A stretch of DNA of 64,000 nt, taken from positions 1 through 64,000 of the forward strand of contig NZ_JAJAGO010000003.1 in NCBI RefSeq assembly GCF_025165795.1. The letters are read 5' to 3'. Shown piece after piece: positions 9,122-17,601 of the stretch (position 1 is the stretch's first letter; each line of letters starts with the position of its first letter). The notes below the pieces were generated by a model. It did not search any database. It was not told the origin of the DNA and saw only the letters and a program-made list of their open reading frames with translations. The stretch comes from Streptomyces gossypii (GTDB lineage Bacteria; Actinomycetota; Actinomycetes; Streptomycetales; Streptomycetaceae). The position numbers and the translations under genes were made by a program.

Positions 9122-10294
9122 GTGATCGCCGCCACTGAATTAGGGATTCCGTTTTTCAACGGGGCCGAGGGCTTCGCGCAGTGCTGGCCTGACATCTCGC
9201 GCCACCTCGACGAAATGTTCGACAGCGGCAAGTTCTCGCACGGGCGCAAGGTCGCCGAGTGGGAGCGGGCCCTCGCCGAGTACACCGGTGCACGGCACGT
9301 GGTCGCGGTGAACAGCGGCACGGACGCGCTCGTCCTGCTGCTGCGCGCCTGCGGTATCCGGCCGGGCGACGAGGTGATCGTGCCGGCCTTCAGCTTCGTC
9401 GCCACGGCCTCCTCCGTCGTCCTGGCGGGCGGCACGCCCGTCTTCGCCGACATCGACCCGGTAAGCCACACGCTCGACCCGCGGGCAGCCGAGGCCGCCG
9501 TCACCCCCCGGACCAGGGCCCTCATGCCCGTACATCTCTTCAGCCGGCCGGCCGACCTGACCTCGCTCGGCGCCGTCGCGCGGCGGCACGGACTGACGCT
9601 CGTGGAGGACAGCGCGGAGGGCATCGGCATGCGCTGGGACGGGGTGCATGCCGGGCTGCTGGGCAGCGGCGGTGTCCTGTCGTTCTCCCCCGCCAAGACG
9701 CTCGGCGCGCTCGGCGACGCCGGGGCGGTGCTGACCGACGACCCGGAGATCGCCGCGCAGGTGTCGACCCTGCGCCACCACGGCCGGATCGGGCAGACCG
9801 TCGACAACATCGCCGGCATCTCCAACCTCTCCGGAGTCTCCGGCACCAACAGCAAGATGGACGACCTCCAGGCCGCCGTGCTGCTGGGCAAACTGCCGCA
9901 GCTGGACGCGGCGATCGCCCGCCGCGCCGAGCTGGCCCGCGCCTACACCGAGCGGCTGCGGGGCGTGGAGGGTGTGCTGCGGCTGCCCGCCGTGGTGGAG
10001 CGGGACGTCCCGGCCGACCCGGTCTGCTGCGCCTACGTGATCGAGGCCGATCGACGGGACGCGCTCGTCGGGCACCTCACGGCCCAGGGCATCGGAACCG
10101 AGGTCTACTACCCCACCCCGCTGCACCTCCAGCCCTGCTTCGCCGGACTCGGTAACCGCCTCGGCGACTTCGCGCACGCCGAGGCGGCGGCGGAGCGCAC
10201 GGTCGCGCTCCCCTGCTACCCGGACCTCAGCACGGCGGCGGTCGACCGGGTCTGCGACGCCATCAGGCGCTTCTACGCGGCAAACGCCTCATGA
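9122..10294 (+). CDS. DegT/DnrJ/EryC1/StrS-family PLP aminotransferase (cassette A, first)
   Basis: A 390-residue PLP enzyme of the sugar/cyclitol aminotransferase family, which aminates keto sugars or keto-cyclitols using Glu or Gln. The internal-aldimine lysine is Lys192 in SFSPAKTLGALGD, with PVHLFS and EDSAEGIG active-site segments before it. The GTG start has a GGGGGA site; codon 7 is TTA (9140-9142), a leucine codon read by bldA tRNA, so translation may be developmentally controlled. It overlaps the second DegT gene by 4 nt. The closest relative in the window is the first DegT gene of cassette B (44925), about equally long and collinear. The substrate is unknown. Confidence 0.92.
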   Translation: MIAATELGIPFFNGAEGFAQCWPDISRHLDEMFDSGKFSHGRKVAEWERALAEYTGARHVVAVNSGTDALVLLLRACGIRPGDEVIVPAFSFVATASSVVLAGGTPVFADIDPVSHTLDPRAAEAAVTPRTRALMPVHLFSRPADLTSLGAVARRHGLTLVEDSAEGIGMRWDGVHAGLLGSGGVLSFSPAKTLGALGDAGAVLTDDPEIAAQVSTLRHHGRIGQTVDNIAGISNLSGVSGTNSKMDDLQAAVLLGKLPQLDAAIARRAELARAYTERLRGVEGVLRLPAVVERDVPADPVCCAYVIEADRRDALVGHLTAQGIGTEVYYPTPLHLQPCFAGLGNRLGDFAHAEAAAERTVALPCYPDLSTAAVDRVCDAIRRFYAANAS

Positions 10295-11409
10295 AGGCCC
10301 TGCCCTTCTTCCCGCCGGACGTCTTCGAGGAGGACCGCGAGAAGCTGCTCTCCCTCGTGTACGAGCTGGGCACCGGCAGCGAGCAGCGGTTCGTCCTCGG
10401 TGACCAGACCGCCCGGCTGGAGCAGGCGCTGCGGGAGTCGACCGGCGCCGAGCATGTCATCGCCTGCGGGAGCGGCACCGGCGCACTCGAACTGTGCGTG
10501 CGCGCACTGGAGATCGGGCCGGGCGACGAGGTGATCGTGCCTGCCTTCTGCTGCCAGCCGGTGGCCAGCGCCGTCGCCGGCACGGGCGCCACCCCCGTCT
10601 TCGCCGACGTCGACCCGCACACCATGGTGCTGGACCCGGCGGCCGTCGAACCGCTGATCACCGCACGCACGAAGGCGCTGCTGCCCGCACACGTCTTCTC
10701 GGTGATGGCCGACATGGGGCGGCTCCGGGAGCTGGCGCGCAGCCACCGGCTCGCCCTGATCGAGGACTCCGCCGTCGCACAGGGAGCGGTGCTGGACGGG
10801 CGCCCGGCCGGACGCTGGGGTGATCTGGGCGTGTTCTCGTTCTTCCAGGTCAAGTCGTTCGGCACGGCGGGCGAGGGCGGCGTGGTCCTCACCGACGACG
10901 CCGAACTGGCCCGCGCCTGCCGGATGCTGCGTGATCACGGCCAGGACGGCGTGCACCGCTTCCTGCACCACCGGGTGGGGTTGAACAGCAGGTTCGACGA
11001 GGTGCTCGCCGCCTTCCAGCTGCACCGGCTGCCCGGCTTCCCGGACCGCCTGGAGCGGCGGGCGAGGATCGCCGACTACTACGCCGAACGCTTCGAGCCG
11101 CTCCGCACGCGGGGGGTGGCGGCCCCGCCGGCGGGCCGCAACGGGCGCTGCTACTACGTCTACTCGCTGCTCGCCGAGCGGCGCGAGGAGCTGCGTGCCT
11201 GGCTGACCGAGCGGCGGATCGGCACCCATGTCTATTACCCGGTCCCGCTTCCGCTCCAGCCCGCCTTCGCACCCTGGGCCCCCGAGGGCGCCCGCTGGCC
11301 GCATGCCGAGCGGGTCTCGGCGACCAACCTGGCCATCCCGATCTGGCCCCATCTGACCGACAGCGACGTGGAGTACATCGCCGACTCCGTCTGCGCGTTC
11401 GTCGCGTGA
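10291..11409 (+). CDS. DegT/DnrJ/EryC1/StrS-family PLP aminotransferase (cassette A, second)
   Basis: A 372-residue DegT-family protein with PLP lysine Lys188 in FFQVKSFGTAGEGG, preceded by IEDSAVAQGA. It is a different subfamily from its upstream neighbour but matches the second DegT gene of cassette B throughout, including the VPYPLPLQP-like segment near the C-terminus (YYPVPLPLQPAF here). Two DegT proteins encoded back to back with a 4 nt overlap may form a hetero-oligomer or act on two positions; both retain the lysine, so neither is an obvious pseudo-enzyme. Which compound is aminated cannot be told from sequence. Confidence 0.92.
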   Translation: MKALPFFPPDVFEEDREKLLSLVYELGTGSEQRFVLGDQTARLEQALRESTGAEHVIACGSGTGALELCVRALEIGPGDEVIVPAFCCQPVASAVAGTGATPVFADVDPHTMVLDPAAVEPLITARTKALLPAHVFSVMADMGRLRELARSHRLALIEDSAVAQGAVLDGRPAGRWGDLGVFSFFQVKSFGTAGEGGVVLTDDAELARACRMLRDHGQDGVHRFLHHRVGLNSRFDEVLAAFQLHRLPGFPDRLERRARIADYYAERFEPLRTRGVAAPPAGRNGRCYYVYSLLAERREELRAWLTERRIGTHVYYPVPLPLQPAFAPWAPEGARWPHAERVSATNLAIPIWPHLTDSDVEYIADSVCAFVA

Positions 11410-11435
11410 CCGCGCGGCAGACCCTAGGAGGTGCC

Positions 11436-12254
11436 GTGACACGGCAGACCGAGTCAGCCCCCGCCGAGTACGTCTTCGACCCGGCATGGGAGAGGGAGAC
11501 CGAGCGCCTGCGCACCAATGAGGCGATCTGGGACCCCGGCACCGTGGAACGGCTGGAGAAGCTGGGCGTCGGCCCCGGCTGGGCCTGCCTGGAGGCGGGC
11601 GCCGGGTCCGGCTCCATGGTGCGCTGGCTCGCCGACCGGGTGGGGCCCGGAGGGCGGGTGCTCGCCGCCGATCTGGAGATCGAGCGGCTCCGGCACCTGG
11701 AGGAGGCGCCCCAGGTCGAGTTGGCCGTCACGGATCTGCGCACCGACGAACTCCCCGCCGGAGCCTTCGACCTGGTGCACAGCCGGATGACGCTCCAGCA
11801 TCTCCCCGACCGGGCCGGGGTGGTGGCCCGCATGGTGGCGGCACTGCGGCCGGGTGGGGTGCTCTTCCTCGAGGACACCGATTCCTCCACCCTCTTCCGC
11901 ACCTTCCTCTCCGAGGACTTTCTCAGGGACGTCCGCGAGGCCGGATACGGGCTGATGCGCGCGTCGGGCCACGATCCGCGCGGCGGCCACGTCGACCTCC
12001 AACTGGCCCTCGCTGCCGGTCTGGAGGCGAGTGCGGAGGGCCGCACGGTGATGGTGCGGGGCGGTTCCGTACAGGCACGGCACTACATGCTGTGGCTGGA
12101 GTTCATGCGCCCGCGCCTCGTTGCCGCCGGGCTGGTGGACGAGGCGCGGATCGAGGCCGCGCTCGCGGAGATGGCCGACCCCGCGCACTACTGGCTCAGC
12201 CAGGTACTCATCAGCACCGTCGCCCGCAAGCCCGGTGCGGTGGCGGGCGCATGA
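11436..12254 (+). CDS. class I SAM-dependent methyltransferase
   Basis: A 272-residue Rossmann-type methyltransferase with SAM-binding motif I LEAGAGSG (residues 52-59), an acidic residue after beta-2 (AADLEIERL) and motif-IV/post-I segments FDLVHSRMTLQHL and LRPGG. I chose the GTG at 11436, which has AGGAGG 4-5 nt upstream; a GTG at 11406 would overlap the DegT stop but lacks such a site. It overlaps the UbiA gene by 4 nt. It may N-methylate the product of the DegT enzymes or O/C-methylate the UbiA acceptor; the target is unknown. Cassette B has an AMP ligase at this position instead. Confidence 0.9.
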   Translation: MTRQTESAPAEYVFDPAWERETERLRTNEAIWDPGTVERLEKLGVGPGWACLEAGAGSGSMVRWLADRVGPGGRVLAADLEIERLRHLEEAPQVELAVTDLRTDELPAGAFDLVHSRMTLQHLPDRAGVVARMVAALRPGGVLFLEDTDSSTLFRTFLSEDFLRDVREAGYGLMRASGHDPRGGHVDLQLALAAGLEASAEGRTVMVRGGSVQARHYMLWLEFMRPRLVAAGLVDEARIEAALAEMADPAHYWLSQVLISTVARKPGAVAGA

Positions 12255-13264
12255 CCCTCGCCCGGTCACCGTCAGAGTCACCGTCACCGTCGCCGTCCAC
12301 GTCCACGTCACCGTCGCAGTCGGAGCCGCCGCCGCGAGCCCGGGGCGTCGAGCGGGCCCGTGCGTACGGCAAGCTGGCGAAGCTCTCCTTCTTCGACTAC
12401 TACCTGTGCGTGCTGGTCGTCGCGTCGCTGTCGCCCGGTGCGGTGCGTTCCGAGCCGCGCAGCTGGCTCGTCCTGCTGCTCTTCGACCTGGGCTGGGTCG
12501 GGGTGGTGGCCGCCGCCGTCACCCTGGACGATGTCACCGGTCTCCGCGACGGCAGCGACGCACGCAACTACGACCCGCGGCAGACGCTGCGCGCCCGGGA
12601 CCGCAAGCCGCTGCTGGACGGCCGCATCCCGCTGCCGCAGGCGCTCCGCTTCGGCTGGGGCTGTGCCGTCGCGGGGGCCGCGCTGTGGGCGCTGGCCGCG
12701 GTGGCGGCGCCGCACACGCCCTGGTGGGTGTGGACCGCCGCGGCCGGGTCCCTTGTCATCAGCGTGCAGTACTCCTACGGCCTGAAGCTCAGCTACCGGG
12801 GCGGCCAGGAGGCGGTGATCTGGATCAGCACCGGCCTGTGCGTGCTGATTCCGTTCGGGCTGCTGAACGGCGGGATGACCGGGGCGGCCTGGCTGGAGTG
12901 CTTCCTCTTCGGGCTGTGGAGCCTGATGGTGTCGGTCTACTCCAACATCAACGATGTGGCGGGCGACCGGGAGGCCGGGCGGCGCAACCTCGCCACCAGC
13001 GTCCCACCGGGCGTCTACCGGTGGTTCATCGCCGTGCTCTCGCTCGCCGAGTCCGGGGCGATCGTGCTCGCCGCCGCGGTCGGCGCGGTGCCGCTCTGGT
13101 TCTGCGCCTTCCTGCTGCCGGTCGTCTGCCTGCGCGCCCGGCAGGCGTACGCGGGGCTGCTCGCCGGGCAGGAGCTGGCGGCGCGGCGGCAGGGCATCAC
13201 CATCCACCGCTGGGGCGTCGCTCTGCTCGTCGTCGCCAACCTCCTGCTCGTGCACGGCAACTGA
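12251..13264 (+). CDS. UbiA-family prenyltransferase (cassette A)
   Basis: A 337-residue integral membrane prenyltransferase that attaches an isoprenyl group to an acceptor, usually aromatic. The first Asp-rich motif is DDVTGLRDGSD and the second is NDVAGDREAGRR; both bind the Mg-diphosphate. RDRKPLLDGRI follows the first motif, as the RPL.sGR segment does in MenA-like members. About eight to nine membrane helices are visible after a soluble Ser/Pro-rich leader of roughly 30 residues. It is the last gene of the cassette A operon and ends at a strong bidirectional terminator. The acceptor is unknown; the second motif resembles quinone/MenA-type enzymes more than phosphoribose-transferring DPPR synthases. 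Confidence 0.92.
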   Translation: MTLARSPSESPSPSPSTSTSPSQSEPPPRARGVERARAYGKLAKLSFFDYYLCVLVVASLSPGAVRSEPRSWLVLLLFDLGWVGVVAAAVTLDDVTGLRDGSDARNYDPRQTLRARDRKPLLDGRIPLPQALRFGWGCAVAGAALWALAAVAAPHTPWWVWTAAAGSLVISVQYSYGLKLSYRGGQEAVIWISTGLCVLIPFGLLNGGMTGAAWLECFLFGLWSLMVSVYSNINDVAGDREAGRRNLATSVPPGVYRWFIAVLSLAESGAIVLAAAVGAVPLWFCAFLLPVVCLRARQAYAGLLAGQELAARRQGITIHRWGVALLVVANLLLVHGN

Positions 13265-13285
13265 GCGGGCGCGGCGCACAGAGCG

Positions 13286-13325
13286 GCGCCGGGTGACACC
13301 GGTTCGTATCGGTGTCACCCGGCGC
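13286..13325. terminator. bidirectional terminator between convergent operons
   Basis: A perfect 16-bp inverted repeat (arms 13286-13301 and 13310-13325) with an 8-nt loop lies between the stop of UbiA (plus) and the stop of the FAD oxidase (minus). Actinomycete terminators often lack a T tract, as here. Confidence 0.8.
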
Positions 13326-13337
13326 GGGCAGGGTCGT

Positions 13338-14732
13338 TCACAAGGCGCGTACGCACTTGTCGTAGAGGTTCACCAGCCGGCCGCGCGGGTCGTAGGTCTC
13401 GCGTACCCGCCAGAACTCCGAGCCGCCGTAGATCGACCAGAACTCGTCCTCGGGGTAGTGCCCGGAACTCATCACCGGCTTGTGGCCGCCCAGTTCGGTC
13501 ACCTTCTCCTCCACCAGGCGGTTGAAGTGACCGGCCTCGTGCTCGTTGCGCAGCGGCACCTGGCCCCAGAAGCCCACCGTGACGTTCAGCGACCCCGGCT
13601 CCACCGGATACAGCGACCACTGCTCCGCGGGCTTCAGCGGGCAGAACCAGGCGGGCATGATGCCGAGTTTGCCCTCCACGAACTGGAGGAACTCGCCGAG
13701 CCGCGCCAGCGGCACGTTCGGGTCCTGGAAGACCATGTCCATGCGGCGGCCCGTCCACCGGCCCAGGCGCTCGCTGATGCCCTTGCGGGCGTCCGCGGCG
13801 ACGATGCCGAAGTAGACGTCGGAGCGGCGCTTAGCCCGGGGCCACAGCGCGCGCACCACCGGATTGGCCAGGCCCAGATCCTTCGCCGAGTAGAACATGT
13901 CGGTGTCGAAGCGGTACAGGAAGTCCTGCACCCGCATGTGGTCCGAGCTGCGGCGGGAGATCGACCGGTGGTAGATCTGGCTGCCGGTGTAGTCGGACAC
14001 CGCGGGCGCCTCGTCCACGAAGGTGCCGAGCGTGAGGTAGAGCTCCTCCGGCGAGAGGGCCCAGCCGTCCATGAAGTCGACCTGCTGCCCCGAGTACTGC
14101 CGGGATTCGGTGATGGAGGCGACGGCGGCCGAGCAGTCGGTGGCCGAGCCGAACCTCACCCGGCGCAGCCATACGTACGGCTTCACCGGCTCCAGCTCGA
14201 TCGTCAGCCGCAGCGCGTAGCCCAGCGAGCCGAAGGAGTGCGGGAAGGCGCGGAAGAGTGCCGCGTGCTCGTTGTCGCGCCGGGCCGTCACCACCTCGCC
14301 GCCGCCGGTGAGGATCTCCATCTCCAGCACCGACTCCTGCGGCATGCCCGCCCGGAAGGAGCTGGCCTCGATGCCGAGCCCGGCGACGGCACCGCCGACG
14401 GTGACCGTCCGGAAGGACGGCACCACCTTCGGCTTCAGGCCGTACATGAGCGTGACGTCGAGCAGGTCCTCGTACGTCATCATGCCGCCGACGGAGACGG
14501 TGCGCGCCTGAGTGTCGAGATGCAGCACCCGGTCGAACGCGCTCACGTCCAGCCCCGGCCGCGGCAGCGGGGCGCGGAAGCGGGAGACGTTCCGCTTCGC
14601 CTTCTCCAGCCGGATCAGAGTGCCTTCCGGGATGGCGGCGTACGAGGTGCGCAGCGCCTCCACCGCCCTCTCGTGGTCCGGGGAGGCCGGGTGGCGCTGG
14701 TGCACCGGCGCTGCCGCCGGAGCCGCCGTCAC
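13338..14732 (-). CDS. FAD-binding oxidoreductase of the VAO/PCMH fold (DprE1/DHCR24-like)
   Basis: A 464-residue flavoprotein. The N-terminal half carries the FAD_binding_4 domain: RVLHLDTQARTVSVGGMMTY, then PSFRTVTVGGAVAGLGIEAS, the Gly-rich pyrophosphate-binding stretch. The C-terminal half is a substrate domain with many aromatic residues. The overall look resembles Delta24-sterol reductase and DprE1 relatives, which act on membrane-linked or isoprenoid substrates; I cannot tell oxidase from reductase. It is the last gene of the MFS-SnoaL-SnoaL-oxidase operon, overlapping SnoaL-1 by 4 nt in the frame's stop region. A role in modifying the prenylated product is inferred from its neighbours. 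Confidence 0.85.
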   Translation of the reverse strand: MTAAPAAAPVHQRHPASPDHERAVEALRTSYAAIPEGTLIRLEKAKRNVSRFRAPLPRPGLDVSAFDRVLHLDTQARTVSVGGMMTYEDLLDVTLMYGLKPKVVPSFRTVTVGGAVAGLGIEASSFRAGMPQESVLEMEILTGGGEVVTARRDNEHAALFRAFPHSFGSLGYALRLTIELEPVKPYVWLRRVRFGSATDCSAAVASITESRQYSGQQVDFMDGWALSPEELYLTLGTFVDEAPAVSDYTGSQIYHRSISRRSSDHMRVQDFLYRFDTDMFYSAKDLGLANPVVRALWPRAKRRSDVYFGIVAADARKGISERLGRWTGRRMDMVFQDPNVPLARLGEFLQFVEGKLGIMPAWFCPLKPAEQWSLYPVEPGSLNVTVGFWGQVPLRNEHEAGHFNRLVEEKVTELGGHKPVMSSGHYPEDEFWSIYGGSEFWRVRETYDPRGRLVNLYDKCVRAL

Positions 14733-15331
14733 CTGCGGGCCTTCCGGCGCAGCCCGGCGAAGCGCGCCGCGCTGGTGACCGAGTGGGTCAGGATGCCCAT
14801 GGGGCCGGTGCGGGCCGGGGCCATGATGCCGAGCTGCACCATCACCTCGACGTCGTCGAAGTCCTGGCGCAGTTCGATGAGCTTGCCGTCCGCGTCGTAG
14901 GTGAACATGAGCATGCCCTCGGCCTGTATCCAGCGGCCGGTGGGCGGCGCGCCGAACATCCGGCCCTGCTGGGTGCCGGTCAGCTCGGTGCGGGCGGCCA
15001 GCTGGTCGCCGTCCCGCATCAGGTCGGACATCTCCAGCTGCATATCGGGCAGCGCGGAGTACCGGGCGCGCAGGAACTTCTTGAAGCCCGCGACGTCCAG
15101 CGTGCGCTTGTCGATCGCGCCCTCGCCGGCACCGGGGATGTGGAAGACGCAGTCGGCGTGCGCCTGCTCGTCCACGACGCCCGGCTGCTGCTTGTTGAAC
15201 GCCCGGGTGACCAGCTCGGTCGCCGCCGCCTTGAGATCCGGTCCGGCGGGAGCGGCCTGCTGCCCGCCTGCCTTCTTGGCCTTCGTCTCGCCCTTCGGCT
15301 CAGCCTTCGTCCCGCTCTTCGGCTCGCTCAT
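14729..15331 (-). CDS. SnoaL/NTF2-like protein 1
   Basis: A 200-residue protein whose central part (about residues 40-160) is an NTF2-like cone fold of the SnoaL ester-cyclase type. It has a charged Lys/Glu/Gly-rich leader before the domain. Family members are polyketide cyclases, hydroxylases or binding proteins. I chose the ATG at 15331 with a GAGAGGAG-type site; a GTG at 15361 that overlaps the upstream stop by 4 nt is an alternative and would add ten residues. Its stop overlaps the FAD oxidase start. It is paralogous in fold with the next gene but not close in sequence. The reaction is not identifiable. Confidence 0.82.
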   Translation of the reverse strand: MSEPKSGTKAEPKGETKAKKAGGQQAAPAGPDLKAAATELVTRAFNKQQPGVVDEQAHADCVFHIPGAGEGAIDKRTLDVAGFKKFLRARYSALPDMQLEMSDLMRDGDQLAARTELTGTQQGRMFGAPPTGRWIQAEGMLMFTYDADGKLIELRQDFDDVEVMVQLGIMAPARTGPMGILTHSVTSAARFAGLRRKARR

Positions 15332-15357
15332 GCTGCCTCTCTCCTCTCCGGTGGCCG

Positions 15358-15900
15358 TCACGCGGCGGCCTTGGCCCGACGCTTGCTCGCGGCCTGGAGA
15401 GCGGCGAAGCGGCCCATCGTCTTCAGCGTCGCCCCGACCGACTCGAGCGCCCCCGCACCCAGGGGCGGCGCCACGCCGATCTGCTGGAGGAACCCGAAGT
15501 AGTCGCCCTGCTGCCAGAATTCAGCGATCTTGTCGCCCTCGAACCGGAACATCCACATCTCGCGGAAGACGATCGGCAGGCCGGTGCCGGGGATGCCCAT
15601 CAGCACGCCGTCCTGGGTGCCGGTCACCTCGTCCCGGAGGAACACCCAGTCGCCGTCGCGCAGCACCGTGATGATGTTGTTGTGGTAGTCCGGCAGGGCC
15701 TGGCGGAAGGCGTCACCCAGCTCGTAGACGATCTCCCGCCCGTGCTTCGGGGGCATCGTCGGAAAGTGGCAGACGACGTCCGGCAGGAAGAACTCGTAGA
15801 TGAGATCGTGCTCTTGGCCGTTCCACACGCGCTCCAGGATGTCGAGCGCGTGTGCCTTGAGGTCCAGCTCGGAATCCGGCTGAGGGTCCAGCTCAGTCAC
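15358..15900 (-). CDS. SnoaL/NTF2-like protein 2
   Basis: A 180-residue SnoaL-like NTF2-fold protein. Typical features are an N-terminal helix (ALDILERVWNGQEHDLIYEFF), the DVVCHFPT strand and an FREMWMFRFEGDKIAEFW strand pair, a classic SnoaL-like pattern with an acidic residue on the pocket strand. The C-terminus ends in an Ala/Lys-rich helix. The ATG overlaps the MFS stop by 4 nt. Paired SnoaL-like genes occur in aromatic polyketide and anthracycline pathways as cyclase/hydroxylase partners; here they travel with an FAD oxidase, so cyclisation or hydration of the prenyl or polyketide product is a possible role (inference). Confidence 0.85.
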   Translation of the reverse strand: MTELDPQPDSELDLKAHALDILERVWNGQEHDLIYEFFLPDVVCHFPTMPPKHGREIVYELGDAFRQALPDYHNNIITVLRDGDWVFLRDEVTGTQDGVLMGIPGTGLPIVFREMWMFRFEGDKIAEFWQQGDYFGFLQQIGVAPPLGAGALESVGATLKTMGRFAALQAASKRRAKAAA

Positions 15901-17474
15901 TGCACACTTCCTTTCTGTACGGGGTCGGCCGACAGGCCGGCGGCGGTGCCCGCCGCAGCGTCCTCGGCGAGCAGTTCACGCGTGCGCTTGAGCCCCGGAA
16001 GGAAGAACAGGGCGACCAGCGCACCGGCGGCCGCCACTCCGGTGCCGACCAGCAGGGCGTTGCTCATGCCGTCGATGAAGGCGTCGTTGGCGGTCGCGGC
16101 CAGCGCGTCCCCGCGCTCGCCGAGGCCCTCGGCGATGCCGTTCGCGGCGCCGATCGAGTCCTTGGCTCCCTCGGCCACCGGTGCGGGGAACTGCTCGAGA
16201 TCACCCATCGAGTCCCGGTAGGAGGTGGTGAGCACGCTGCCCATCACCGCGATGCCCAGCGAACCGCCGATCTGGATCGCCGCGTCGGCCGAGGCGGAAC
16301 CGGCGCCCGCCTGATGAGCGGGGGCCGCCGCCATGATGGCGGTGGCCGAGGGTGCCATGGCGAATCCGAGGGCGAAGCCCAGGATGGCCAGGCCGGTCAC
16401 CACCAGGGCCTCCTGGGTGGTGTCCGCCGTGGCGACCAGGAAAGTGGAGACGGCGATGAGCGCCATGCCGAAGGTCACGTTGCCCTTCAGCCCGAGCTTC
16501 TCGACAAGTTGTGGCGCGGCCGGTGCGGACAGCAGCACGGCGGCGTACGCCAGCAGCCGTGTCCCGGCCTCGAACGGCTCCTGGCCCAGCGCGAACTGGA
16601 AGTACTGGGTGACGGTGAACAGCACGCCGAACAGCACGAACGCCAGCGCCGACAGTGCCGCCGCCGCACCGCCGAACCGCGGGTCCCGGAAGAGCGAGCC
16701 GGTCAGCATCGCGTTCGGAGCGCGCCGTTCCCAGAGCCCGAAGAGGACGATCAGCAGCACGCCGCCGGTCAGCAGCGAGAGGGTCAGCGGCGAGCTCCAG
16801 CCCTCGCGCGGCGCCTCGATCAGCCCGTACACCAGTACCGAGAGCCCGGCGATGGAGAGCAGCCCGCCGACGTAGTCCAGGCCGGGGTGGTTCTCGTCCC
16901 GCGACTCCGGGATCATCAGGCGGCCGACGATGAGCGCCAGCAGCACCAGCGGCACGTTGATCAGGAAGATCGAGCCCCACCAGAACTGCTCCAGCAGCGC
17001 GCCGCCGACCACCGGGCCGAGGGGGATGCCGAGTGAGGCCGCACCGGCCCAGATGCCGATTGCCTTGCCCTGCTCGTCGGCGGGGAAGACGTGCTTGATG
17101 ATGGAGAGCGTGGCGGGCATGATCAGCGCGCCGCCGACGCCCATCAACGCGCGGAAGAGGATGAGCAGTTCGACGTTCGAGGCGTAGGCGGCGGCCACCG
17201 AGAAGACGAGGAAGGTGCCGAGGCCGACGGACAGGATGCGGTTACGGCCGAAGCGGTCCGCAAGCCCGCCCGCGGAGAGCAGCAGGCCACCGAAGGCCAG
17301 CGCGTACGCGTCGACCGTCCAGGCGAGTTCGCTGCCGGAGGCGCTCAGCTCCGCCTGAATGGTGGGCAGCGCGAGGATGATGATGAGGTTGTCCATGCCG
17401 ACAACCACGAGGCTGAGGCAGAGGACTCCGAGAATCTGCCATCTGCGCTGGTACACACTGCTGTTCTGCTCCAA
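15897..17474 (-). CDS. MFS exporter, DHA2/EmrB-QacA type
   Basis: A 525-residue drug:proton antiporter with about 14 membrane helices. Motif A is GGLADRFGRNR after helix 2, and the antiporter motif C is seen as LGIPLGPVVGGALL in helix 5. DHA2 pumps in biosynthetic clusters usually export the product and give self-resistance. It is the first gene of the minus-strand MFS-SnoaL-SnoaL-oxidase operon. Its upstream region has the shared TTGCTATGTAC element at 17548-17558. A second, clearly related pump lies at 32980, also consistent with two export steps or two products. Confidence 0.93.
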   Translation of the reverse strand: MEQNSSVYQRRWQILGVLCLSLVVVGMDNLIIILALPTIQAELSASGSELAWTVDAYALAFGGLLLSAGGLADRFGRNRILSVGLGTFLVFSVAAAYASNVELLILFRALMGVGGALIMPATLSIIKHVFPADEQGKAIGIWAGAASLGIPLGPVVGGALLEQFWWGSIFLINVPLVLLALIVGRLMIPESRDENHPGLDYVGGLLSIAGLSVLVYGLIEAPREGWSSPLTLSLLTGGVLLIVLFGLWERRAPNAMLTGSLFRDPRFGGAAAALSALAFVLFGVLFTVTQYFQFALGQEPFEAGTRLLAYAAVLLSAPAAPQLVEKLGLKGNVTFGMALIAVSTFLVATADTTQEALVVTGLAILGFALGFAMAPSATAIMAAAPAHQAGAGSASADAAIQIGGSLGIAVMGSVLTTSYRDSMGDLEQFPAPVAEGAKDSIGAANGIAEGLGERGDALAATANDAFIDGMSNALLVGTGVAAAGALVALFFLPGLKRTRELLAEDAAAGTAAGLSADPVQKGSVQ

Positions 17475-17547
17475 CGGACGGACCTCTCTCGGTTGGTAGC
17501 GGCCAGGCGGCAGATGACCACGAAGGTAGGTGCGCTGCGCACACTAC

Positions 17548-17558
17548 GTACATAGCAA
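17548..17558 (-). promoter_or_regulatory. TTGCTATGTAC element upstream of MFS pump 1
   Basis: The minus-strand 11-mer TTGCTATGTAC lies 74 bp upstream of the MFS start and is identical to the one at 18298-18308. A possible -10 hexamer TAGTGT overlaps its 3' side at 17546-17541. It contains the TTGCTAT core found in front of both cassettes. Confidence 0.4.
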
Positions 17559-17601
17559 CCGGCGCCGAAGAGGTGACAGCTCTCTGCCACCCGGCACGCC
17601 C

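Noticed and set aside
9122..11409. AHBA synthase/kanosamine (rifamycin-type) pathway based on DegT plus Gfo/Idh genes
   Set aside because: No aminoDHQ synthase, aminoquinate dehydratase or kinase gene in the window; the DegT pair fits general sugar/cyclitol aminotransferases.
12251..14732. UbiA-A plus the DprE1-like oxidase as a decaprenylphosphoryl-arabinose (cell wall) pathway
   Set aside because: UbiA motif 2 (GDREAGRR) looks like the MenA/quinone type rather than DPPR synthase, no DprE2 or arabinosyl genes are present, and the genes are in opposed operons.
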